From Chloroflexi bacterium UBA6077 (GTDB lineage Bacteria; Chloroflexota; UBA6077): a stretch of DNA of 64,000 bases. The position numbers were made by a program, and so were the translations under genes. How positions within the stretch are numbered: the stretch's first letter is position 1; each line of letters starts with the position of its first letter. Under the pieces are notes generated by a model that did not search any database, had not been told where the DNA came from, and saw nothing but the letters and a program-made list of their open reading frames with translations. Shown here piece after piece: positions 33,130 to 39,506 of the stretch. The stretch lies in NCBI GenBank assembly GCA_002436065.1, contig DIXP01000109.1, positions 21,195-85,194 on the forward strand, written 5' to 3'.

Positions 33130-33391
33130 ACATCGAGGGTGATCGGCTTGCCCTTCTCGGGGTAGTCGATCTTAGCTGCTGTAGGGGCAACCGCCGGAGT
33201 TGTAGCCGCCTGCGTGGGTTGCGCCGTAGTTGCGGCGGCGGGATTGGTTTTGGCTGAGGCGGGCTGCGCGGCTGCGGTGGGTGCGCGGCAGCCTTAGTGG
33301 GAGTGGGAGATGGTGCGGCGCCGGCACATCCAACCGCCAGAAGGCTCGCGGTAGCTAGCAGGCCCGCCAAGTGGACAGACAGAGTCTGCAA
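33130..33391 (-). pseudogene. Truncated tctC (N-terminal remnant)
   Basis: Starts at a TTG with AGGAGAGAG ahead. The signal LAGLLATASLLAVGC plus SPTPTKAAA closely matches the lipoprotein leader of the intact TctC at 39507 (LAALLATASLLVVGC). After this a frameshift occurs around 33275. In the corrected frame the linker continues to KIDYPEKGKPITLDV, the first strand of the Bug fold, and then the similarity stops near 33130. Over 80% of the protein is missing, so it is non-functional. Its upstream leader (33395-33441) also matches 40645-40693. Confidence 0.82.
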
Positions 33392-34190
33392 CTCTCTCCT
33401 CCTTGGGTTGTGCTGATCAGGGCGACAACGATTGCTGACCTCCGTACAGGGCCTTTTTGGTCTTCGCTACGTGCCTCGCTGGGTGACTCTGGGGACGCCC
33501 ATCCAAGCTGGGAAGCCGGCACAATGGCAGTCCTAAACGGTGCCCTTGTGCCACTGTATGAGGGGGTCTCAACTGCAACGACGCAGAATTAACAAGCCCT
33601 GGGTCTCCATATGAGGCACTGGCTCACCGAGAGGGCGGAGCCTTCATCCAGACCGCCGAAGTTCGCAACACCGAGACGCAGGCGCTCCTGGACGATCTTG
33701 AGAGCTTCGTCCCGAACGTACCAATACGTATCGGATTTGAGGAACGACGCACTAAGAAGGCAGGCTCAGTAGCCTGGTCCCGTGCGAAATCGGGCCGAAC
33801 CCTGCGCCCAGGGCGCGCTTTAGAACTGCACCGCACTTGCCGGATGCACCACTAGGATCGCCTGACCAGAGATCCCTTTTCCGCCGACCCAAGGCTTCGG
33901 GGTTGCTAGGCCGCATCGACGCCAGGACCTGCCACAAAGCCTCGGACGTCGCGCTTGGACAGCATCCGAACATCATGCATAACGTGCAAGAACCATACCT
34001 GACGGATCGTCCACCTGAACAAGGTCGAGAGCTACACCCTCACGCCCGGTGCTTGCCTCTACTTCTCCAGCTCCGAGCCCCACCGCTGGCGCAACAACAG
34101 CCCCGAACCTACCATCGTCCTCTGGGTCAACCCCACCCACCTTCTAGCTATTGCTCCACCAAGTCGGTCCTGTTTGCGATCGTTTGTGTA
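33392..34190. other. Gene-poor region with decayed remnants
   Basis: The first 50 bases are the leader of the broken tctC, paralogous to the leader at 40645. Around 33600-33845 one plus-strand frame is open (AFIQTAEVRNTETQALLDDL and more), but it matches nothing I know and has no start signal. At 34008-34147 is a fragment of the cupin regulator gene. No intact gene was found. Confidence 0.55.
34008..34147 (+). pseudogene. Fragment copied from the 3' end of the MerR-XRE-cupin regulator gene
   Basis: The translation includes LNKVESYTLTPGACLYFSS, then EPHRWRNNSPEPTIVLWVN, nearly identical to the last 45 residues of the regulator encoded at 27869-28708. At DNA level most positions agree. A 3-base loss and frame change occur near the stop (CAACCCCACCC instead of CAACACCCCACCC). 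Nothing of the MerR or XRE parts is present. It is a segmental-duplication relic about 5.4 kb from its source. Confidence 0.85.
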
Positions 34191-34218
34191 TTGACAGGGT
34201 AACCCTAGGTGGTATGAT
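34191..34218 (+). promoter_or_regulatory. Strong sigma-70 promoter without a downstream gene
   Basis: A perfect TTGACA at 34191-34196, a 16-base spacer, and TATGAT at 34213-34218. No protein-coding gene follows on this strand. It instead precedes the candidate structured RNA at 34225-34368. It is among the best promoters in the window. Confidence 0.7.
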
Positions 34219-34224
34219 CTGAGC

Positions 34225-34368
34225 GTAATGTCAAGGGGTAAGCACTCCGAGGTGGAGAATCAGGTGCCATCGCTCCCCGAAGGGGGCCCTGCTGGAGTAG
34301 TGGCCAGAACGGGGGGATCTGATGCCGGGGATCCTGTCCGGCCGAGTGCTTACCCAGTTCTCTTTTTA
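34225..34368 (+). ncRNA. Candidate structured small RNA (about 144 nt)
   Basis: The expected transcript from the strong promoter folds on itself. A perfect 12-base closing stem pairs GGGTAAGCACTC (34236-34247) with GAGTGCTTACCC (34344-34355). Inside are an ATCAG/CTGAT helix and a CCCC-GAA-GGGG hairpin (34275-34285). A TTTTT tract follows at 34363-34367. The 5'-3' closing stem, internal loops and length recall 6S-like or other housekeeping RNAs. The conserved SRP RNA loop, tmRNA TpsiC arm and RNase P core are absent, so I do not name it. It ends tail to tail with the gene at 34366. Confidence 0.45.
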
Positions 34369-34872
34369 CTCCTCTGACAGGTAGAGAACCATTCCCTTCT
34401 TCTCCGCCCTTCGCTCGAACCTTTTCTTGTTCGTAACAAACATAGTGCAGAGCCATAGCTCCCCGGGGAGGGCCTTGACCGGAACTACGAGGTAGTGACG
34501 GTCACTGTAGTGACCGAGGAACAGCAACTCCCCATCATCGCCCTCGCAGATCATTGCCGGGCTGGCCAGGATCCCTGGCAGGATGGTCTCCGCAACCTGG
34601 ACGTCCAGCTCCACACCGTGCTTCTCGCAGTAGTGGCAGGTATTCCATTCCGAGACGTAGACCTCCCGTACCCCGGCCCTCGGCACGAGGATCTGGGCCA
34701 GGTGGTCACCACACCGGCCTACCAGGCGAACGCCCGGCCGATCGGGCTTGAACACCTGCCAGACCAGATCGACGGTGGCCTCTGTTTCAGTCTCAAGATG
34801 GTCCAAGGAGAGCATCTCCAGGGAAGCATCGAAGTCGTGACAATTGTACATCACGCATCGGATCAGCCCCAC
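34366..34872 (-). CDS. Hypothetical protein, possibly a BECR-fold nuclease-like domain
   Basis: A 168-residue soluble protein. The first 70 residues are not recognised. From about residue 70 the pattern VREVYVSEWNTCHYCEKHGV, AETILPGILASPAMI, LLFLGHYSDRHYLVVPVKAL and LWLCTMFVTNKKRFER resembles barnase/EndoU/colicin/RelE (BECR)-like domains of phage and toxin origin. Those read V-x-S-x-x-R-x-x-H...P-x-x-I...YLVVVVK...TAYLT. Here W-N-T-C-H replaces the usual basic residue, so catalysis is uncertain. No antitoxin is adjacent. It stands alone among decayed sequence. The assignment is an inference from pattern only. Confidence 0.5.
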   Translation of the reverse strand: MGLIRCVMYNCHDFDASLEMLSLDHLETETEATVDLVWQVFKPDRPGVRLVGRCGDHLAQILVPRAGVREVYVSEWNTCHYCEKHGVELDVQVAETILPGILASPAMICEGDDGELLFLGHYSDRHYLVVPVKALPGELWLCTMFVTNKKRFERRAEKKGMVLYLSEE

Positions 34873-35008
34873 GTCAGTCCCACGATAGCCACGCTACTTT
34901 TGCGGCTACCTAGTGGATCGTGTAGAACACCTCGCACAGCAGGATATGTCGAAGGGGAGCCGTGCCTGTAGTGGGATCGCTAACCAGGAGGGTGGAGTCG
35001 GGAAATCA

Positions 35009-35054
35009 CCCTGGCTACCAACCTGGACAGCGCTGTCCAGGTTGGTAGCCAGGG
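35009..35054. repeat. Perfect 46-bp palindrome
   Basis: The 46 bases from 35009 equal their own reverse complement, with no spacer; the centre is AGC|GCT. The half-site begins CCCTGGCTACCAACCTGGAC. It sits in a 370-base gene-free spacer. It can extrude as a cruciform or form a very stable RNA hairpin. No T-run follows on either strand. Confidence 0.9.
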
Positions 35055-35168
35055 CAGGGGCAGATCCTCCTGATCGACGCAGATCCACAGGGACATGCCA
35101 CCGATACCCTTGGGCCAGCCACGCCTACACCAAAGAGTAGGCCAGGAGCTCTTGCGCCGAGTATTGTT

Positions 35169-35204
35169 GAGGGGCTGGGTGGGTCATGACCCACTCAGCC
35201 CCTC
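35169..35204. repeat. 36-bp near-perfect palindrome downstream of the corrinoid-protein gene
   Basis: The arms GAGGGGCTGGGTGGGTCA and TGACCCACTCAGCCCCTC pair with one mismatch and no loop. It lies 39 bases beyond the stop of the corrinoid-protein gene on the minus strand and may act as a transcript end or stability hairpin. No U-tract was seen. Confidence 0.7.
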
Positions 35205-35242
35205 TCACTGCCGAACGTGAAGCCGGCATACTGGTCAGTTGC

Positions 35243-35887
35243 TCACGACAGGGTCTGAACGCTTACCAGCCCCTTGGCCAGTGTGACCGCCGACGCGGCC
35301 TCTGGTGCGTAACCGTCGGCCCCGATCTGCATGGCATAGGCTTCCGTGACCGGGGCGCCCCCGACTATCACCTTCACCTGGTCCCGCAGACCCGATTGCT
35401 CCAAGAACTCGATCGTGGTCTTCAGCGCCTGCATGGTGGTCGTCAGGAGTGCCGACAGGCCAAGGATCTGCGGTTTGTGCTCCTTCACAGCCTCGGCGAA
35501 GGCCGCTGGGGACACATTGGTTCCCACGTCGATCACCTCGAAGCCCGACCCCTCCAGCATCACCGCGACGAGGTTCTTGCCCACATCGTGGAGGTCGCCC
35601 TTCACGGTTCCGATGACCACTCGGCCGACCCGCGGGCTCTCCCCCTGCACCAGCAGGGGCTTCAGCACCTCCATCGCAGCCTTCATCGCCTTGACCGAGA
35701 TGAGCACATCCGGCAAGAAGTATTCGTCTCTCTTGAACTTGTCTCCAACCACCGCCATGCCGGACATCAACCCACTGTTTATGATGGTCGACGGGTCGAT
35801 GCCCTCGGAAACCGCCTTCCGAGTCCACGCATCGGCGCCCTTCGGGTCGCCGGCGATTACGTACTCACTCAATTGCTTAGGATCCAT
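35243..35887 (-). CDS. Corrinoid (cobalamin-binding) methyl-carrier protein, MtaC/MttC-like
   Basis: A 214-residue two-domain corrinoid protein. The four-helix cap (B12-binding-2, residues about 1-88) has GLMSGMAVVGDKFKRDEYFL and PDVLISVKAM. The Rossmann B12-binding domain (about 90-210) carries the base-off/His-on motif DLHDVGKN, with the axial His at about residue 102. It also has LGLSALLTTTM and VIVGGAPVT. Such proteins carry methyl groups between a substrate-specific methyltransferase and an acceptor. The URO-D-type methyltransferase gene lies 16 bases upstream in the same operon, forming a likely functional pair. Confidence 0.93.
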   Translation of the reverse strand: MDPKQLSEYVIAGDPKGADAWTRKAVSEGIDPSTIINSGLMSGMAVVGDKFKRDEYFLPDVLISVKAMKAAMEVLKPLLVQGESPRVGRVVIGTVKGDLHDVGKNLVAVMLEGSGFEVIDVGTNVSPAAFAEAVKEHKPQILGLSALLTTTMQALKTTIEFLEQSGLRDQVKVIVGGAPVTEAYAMQIGADGYAPEAASAVTLAKGLVSVQTLS

Positions 35888-35903
35888 ATGACACCCCTTA
35901 GCC

Positions 35904-37058
35904 CTACTGATAGCGCCCGTACTCTAGAGCAGCGTCGAACATGGCGACGACGTTCTCCGGTGGGACCTCCGCCTGTAAGCTCTGCACCGATGCCAGTACG
36001 AACCCGCCCCCCGGTGCCAGCTCCCCTATCCGCCTCCGCACCTCGTCTCGCACATCCGCTGTCGTACCCCTCGGCATCACGTGGTGGGTATCGATGGATC
36101 CCCAGAAGCTGAGGCGCGCGCCAAACTGCTCCTTGAGCCGGCGGGTATCATCCATACCCTTGCAGGACACCTGGACTGGATTGATGGCATCCACCCCCGC
36201 ATCTACAAAGTCCGAGATCAGGGGGTAGACGGCACCGTCGCTGTGCAGTAGGAACTTAGCCTTGGTGTGAGCCTTGACCATCTCCACCATGCGTCGATGG
36301 TAATCCTTAACCCGCTTCCGGTACAGGGACGGGCTCACGTAGGGCTGGTCCTGGAACCCCAGGTCATCCGGAAACTGGACCACATCCACGTAGTCCCCAA
36401 TCTCCTTGAGGAGGAACTGCGCTAGCCCACCCAGGAAGGCCAGGGAGTGCTCCATCAACGCCTCGGCAACAGGAGGATTCAGCATGAGGTCTTCCAGGAA
36501 CTCGGTGAACCCTCGCACCATCTGCGAGTACCTGACGACACCGTAGGGGAGGTTGAGAACGACGGCGTAGTCGGTCTCCTCGTGCAACCTCCGCGCCTCC
36601 TCCTTGAGCCCCTTGAGCCGGCCAGGGTCGCGCGGATCGGGCCATGCATGGCGATCGATATCCTCAACTGTCGGCTCCTTGCCCTGAAAGGGCGTCGGGG
36701 CCAGGAAGAAGTGTCCGCCGTCCTCCGAGCAGCTCCACACCACTCCCCATTGGTCTCTCAATGTACACTTGTCCAGGTACAGCTCCGGCGTCTTCTCGGC
36801 CATCGCTGGATAGAGCGGCCGCAGATCGACGTCGAATCGCTCCAACAACGCCTCAGGGTAGGAGGCGAGCTGAAAGCGTGCGCCCGGGGTCTGGGTGAGC
36901 CTGCCTCGCTCCTCGATGCCCAGGTAGTCCAGCAGCCTCGCATACGATTTCACGTTCATCCCCGCCGCCATGGCGCCCCCCAGATCCATGGGCACCCGAT
37001 CGGGCTCCTCGTGGTTCAACGCCGCCAGCACTCGCTGGCGATGACCCATATCTACCAT
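35904..37058 (-). CDS. URO-D-fold corrinoid methyltransferase (MtaA/CmuA-like)
   Basis: A 384-residue protein of the uroporphyrinogen-decarboxylase superfamily. Motifs are RQRVLAALNHEEPDRVPMDL at the N-terminus, VVQFPDDLGFQDQPYVSP, FLLHSDGAVYPLISDFVDAG, VDAINPVQVSCKGMD and FWGSIDTHHVMPRGT. It lacks the pattern of true HemE, and no haem genes are near. The H-x-D...C motif (LLHSDG and VQVSCKG) may ligate zinc as in MtaA-type methylcobamide:thiol methyltransferases. With the corrinoid protein 16 bases downstream it should transfer methyl groups to or from cobamide. The methyl donor, for example an O- or N-methylated compound, is unknown. It lies directly downstream of tctC copy 2, so transport of the donor is plausible. 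Confidence 0.87.
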   Translation of the reverse strand: MVDMGHRQRVLAALNHEEPDRVPMDLGGAMAAGMNVKSYARLLDYLGIEERGRLTQTPGARFQLASYPEALLERFDVDLRPLYPAMAEKTPELYLDKCTLRDQWGVVWSCSEDGGHFFLAPTPFQGKEPTVEDIDRHAWPDPRDPGRLKGLKEEARRLHEETDYAVVLNLPYGVVRYSQMVRGFTEFLEDLMLNPPVAEALMEHSLAFLGGLAQFLLKEIGDYVDVVQFPDDLGFQDQPYVSPSLYRKRVKDYHRRMVEMVKAHTKAKFLLHSDGAVYPLISDFVDAGVDAINPVQVSCKGMDDTRRLKEQFGARLSFWGSIDTHHVMPRGTTADVRDEVRRRIGELAPGGGFVLASVQSLQAEVPPENVVAMFDAALEYGRYQ

Positions 37059-37088
37059 GCCTTCCGGCCTCCATGAACAGATGAGACT

Positions 37089-38213
37089 CTACTTGGTGGG
37101 TGCTGGTGCAGGCGTGGGCTGCTTGGACTGCTCGCTCTTGATCGCGGGCATAAGCAGCTTGATACTCGCCTCCGAGTCACTCCAGTGCTTCTTGTACTCC
37201 GCCATATCCATGTGGCGGACGATCATCCCCGCTTCTGTGGCCTTCTTCAGGAACTCGGGATCGTTGTCCACCTTCTTCATCGCCGCGGCGATGACCTGCA
37301 CGATATCGGCAGGCAGGCCGGGAGGGCCGTCCCAACCGAGAGTCCTGGCCATGACCACTTCGTAACCCATGGACTGCGCGGTCTTGGTGTTGGGGAACTC
37401 CGCAATCTCCTGAGTGTCGAAGACGGCAAGGGGCCGGAGGTCGCCACTCTTGAACTGGGCCTGCGAGGAGCTGGGCAGGACACTCCCCGCATCGATGTGG
37501 CCGCCGAGCATGGCAGTCACCTGCTCTCCGCTGCCGGTGAAGTGGACCTGAGCGAACTCCACCCCTGCCTTCTGCGCCAGCAGGAGGGGGGCCATGTGGC
37601 TGGGCGTGCCGATCCCGTTATCGCCCATCTTGATCTTTCCAGGGCTGGTCTTGGCAACGTCGATCAGCTCCTTCATCGTCTTGTAGGGGCTGTTGCCGGG
37701 CACCACCAACCCAAATGGCTCGTAGAGCCCAACGGCGATGGGCGAGAAGCCGTTCTGATCGTAGGGGGCGCTGCGGTCCTTGTCCAGGTAGGTGTAGATA
37801 GTCTGCTCGAGGGAGTTGGCGCCGAGGGTGTAGCCATCGGGCTTTGCCTTGGCCAACTCGGTCATGCCTATTTGCCCGGAGGCACCAGCTTTGACAGCAA
37901 CCTGGATAGGTACCCCCAACTCCTTCTCCATGTAGGCGGCGACGAGACGCACCCAGATGTCGTTGGGACTGCCGGCAGCCGACGGCACGATCACCGTGAT
38001 GGCCTTGCCCTTCTCAGGCCAGGCCGCCTTGGCGGCGGCAGCGGCGGTCGGAGCTTTGGTTGGCTCGGCGGCCTTGGCGGCGGCCGGGTCCGCGGCCTTG
38101 GCGGGAGCCGCGGTGGGTTGTGCGGGTGCAGGTGCGCTGGCAGTGGCACATCCAGCTGCCACCAGGTTCAACACTACGAGAACCACCACTAGACAGATGC
38201 CGAAACGCTTCAT
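37089..38213 (-). CDS. Tripartite tricarboxylate transporter substrate-binding lipoprotein (TctC), copy 2
   Basis: A 374-residue Bug/TctC protein with the lipoprotein leader ICLVVVLVVLNLVAAGC and an Ala/Pro linker. The fold then starts WPEKGKAITVIVPSAAGSPND. Almost all positions agree with copy 1 (30119). Differences such as VKAGASGQ for AKPGASGQ and DMAEYKKHW for DLPEYKKHW lie in surface segments, with possible effects on ligand choice. TTTCCTCCTC on the plus strand gives a GAGGAGGAAA ribosome binding site before 38213. It is first in a minus-strand operon with the methyltransferase and the corrinoid protein. It arose by duplication together with its leader. Confidence 0.92.
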   Translation of the reverse strand: MKRFGICLVVVLVVLNLVAAGCATASAPAPAQPTAAPAKAADPAAAKAAEPTKAPTAAAAAKAAWPEKGKAITVIVPSAAGSPNDIWVRLVAAYMEKELGVPIQVAVKAGASGQIGMTELAKAKPDGYTLGANSLEQTIYTYLDKDRSAPYDQNGFSPIAVGLYEPFGLVVPGNSPYKTMKELIDVAKTSPGKIKMGDNGIGTPSHMAPLLLAQKAGVEFAQVHFTGSGEQVTAMLGGHIDAGSVLPSSSQAQFKSGDLRPLAVFDTQEIAEFPNTKTAQSMGYEVVMARTLGWDGPPGLPADIVQVIAAAMKKVDNDPEFLKKATEAGMIVRHMDMAEYKKHWSDSEASIKLLMPAIKSEQSKQPTPAPAPTK

Positions 38214-38390
38214 TCTTTCCTCCTCTGATTGCCTATGCGAGAACCAAGTGGGAAACACGACAAAGAGCCGCTCAACCATCTGCTGCCAAAGACACGATTA
38301 GGAAACACATCCCAAGGGGGACGGGCGAGAGACCGTGTAGGTACCATCTTTCACACCTCCTTTTCCAGGCTTCCTGCCCCCCTCATCTCA

Positions 38391-38482
38391 GCTTCGTAGG
38401 GCCGGGCTCCATCGACTTGGTTAGCACCTCCAGGATTGCCGGGCTGGCCGTCCCAAGCTGGCTCTGCTTCGAAAGATCCAGC
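38391..38482 (-). pseudogene. Scar of a second TPP-enzyme gene
   Basis: GTAGGGCCGGGCTCCATCGA and the following bases match the 3' end of the TPP-enzyme gene (31414-31500). After GGCCGTCC the match jumps to an internal site, with CTGGCTCTGCTTCGAAAGAT paralleling 31624-31643. So an internal deletion was followed by loss of the whole 5' part. Only about 90 bases remain of a 1.7 kb gene. This shows that the duplicated block once included TPP enzyme plus tctC. Confidence 0.85.
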
Positions 38483-38519
38483 CGGCACGATGACTGTAGT
38501 CGGCCATATGGGCGAAATC

Positions 38520-38535
38520 TGTTGCCTATACAACC
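38520..38535. promoter_or_regulatory. Imperfect palindrome TGTTGCCTATACAACC, candidate operator
   Basis: It agrees at 13 of 16 positions with the perfect palindrome at 40983-40998. It lies 107 bases before the SDR start and about 300 bases before tctC copy 2 on the other strand. CRP/FNR-family regulators bind such two-fold sites, and a CRP-like protein is encoded 2.5 kb away. Binding is inferred. Confidence 0.4.
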
Positions 38536-38641
38536 GAATCACGGACGAGAATCCGCCAACATCGCCGCACGGCGATGATTCGCCATGCGGACAATAGTGT
38601 AGTCGGGAGCGGTACAACCTATTATTGATGGAGGATTGGGG

Positions 38642-39388
38642 ATGAGTCTACAGGACCAGGTTGCCCTTGTCACAGGATCGGCCACAGGGGTTGGTCGCGC
38701 CACTGCTCTCCTTCTAGCAAGGGAGGGTGCCCATGTGGTGGTGAACTACACCAAATCGGAGTCCGAAGCAAGGGAGACGGCTTCGGCCGTTGAGGCCCTC
38801 GGGCGCAAGGCGTTGTTGGTGCGAGCCGATGTGGCCGATGATCGGCAGGTCTCGGCCATGGTGGAACAGACGGCAACAGCCTTCGGTCGGCTGGACATCC
38901 TGGTGAACAACGCCGGTGCCACCGCCATGGTACCCTTCAAAGACCTGGAAGGGCTCACCGAAGAGATGTGGGATCGAGTGCTGGCCGTCAATGTAAAGGG
39001 GGTTTTCTTCTGCTCGCGGGCAGCAGTCCGGCTGATGCTGCCCCAGGGTAGCGGCTGCATAGTCAACGTCGCCTCCATGGGAGGGCTTGTAGCGACCGGC
39101 TCGTCCATCGCATACTCGGCATCGAAGGCAGCCGTCATCAACATGACCAAGACGATGGCGGTGGGTCTGGGGCCGAAGATCCGTGTAAACGCCGTGGCGC
39201 CGGGCTTCGTCAACACCCGATGGAACGAGTCTCGCCCCGAATTGATCCCACGGATCTCCGAGCGCGCACCCCTGAAGCGGGTAGCCGAGGTCCAGGATGT
39301 GGCCGAAGTGATACTGTCGCTGGTGGCCAGCTCCAGCTTCGTCACAGGCCAGGTCTTGCCGGTAGACGGTGGCCAGTTCCTGGTGTGA
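38642..39388 (+). CDS. Short-chain dehydrogenase/reductase (FabG-like SDR)
   Basis: A 248-residue classical SDR. The cofactor motif is ALVTGSATGVGRATALLL (TGxxxGxG). LVNNAGATAMVPF is the structural NNAG. The catalytic Ser lies in VNVASMGGLVATGSS, followed by Y-x-x-x-K in IAYSASKAAVINMTK. The C-terminal PVDGGQFLV is typical. VNYTKSE after strand 2 suggests NADP preference, but weakly. ATG 38642 with GGAGG eight bases ahead is preferred over the TTG two codons earlier. It lies between tctC copies 2 and 3 but on the opposite strand, and probably oxidises or reduces an intermediate of the same pathway. Confidence 0.92.
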   Translation: MSLQDQVALVTGSATGVGRATALLLAREGAHVVVNYTKSESEARETASAVEALGRKALLVRADVADDRQVSAMVEQTATAFGRLDILVNNAGATAMVPFKDLEGLTEEMWDRVLAVNVKGVFFCSRAAVRLMLPQGSGCIVNVASMGGLVATGSSIAYSASKAAVINMTKTMAVGLGPKIRVNAVAPGFVNTRWNESRPELIPRISERAPLKRVAEVQDVAEVILSLVASSSFVTGQVLPVDGGQFLV

Positions 39389-39506
39389 TCCATTTTGCGG
39401 CCGTCCAATCGCGACGGCCGCCGGCTGCTGAAGTGATTGACGCCGTTGTGCGCAGCAGTGCCTCTGCACCGCAACCCGGTGCAGAGGCACTGCCCCTACC
39501 AGACTC

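Larger units (their letters stand above)
34873..35242. other. Gene-free spacer with two large palindromes
   Basis: No supported gene lies in these 370 bases. The content is the 46-bp perfect palindrome at 35009, the 36-bp palindrome at 35169, and otherwise unremarkable sequence. Confidence 0.6.
38214..38641. other. Divergent spacer between tctC copy 2 and the SDR gene
   Basis: It holds the duplicated tctC leader (38214-38360, paralogous to 31235-31385), the TPP-gene scar, a palindromic site at 38520 and, near 38591-38641, the SDR promoter/leader. No intact gene was found. Confidence 0.65.

Noticed and set aside
33624..33845. Open frame AFIQTAEVRNTETQALLDDL in the tctC relic region
   Set aside because: No start signal, no family recognised, surrounded by decayed sequence.
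34225..34368. Naming the structured RNA candidate as SRP RNA, 6S RNA, tmRNA or RNase P
   Set aside because: The SRP GGAAGG loop, tmRNA tRNA-like ends and RNase P core are absent, and the 6S resemblance is only in overall shape.
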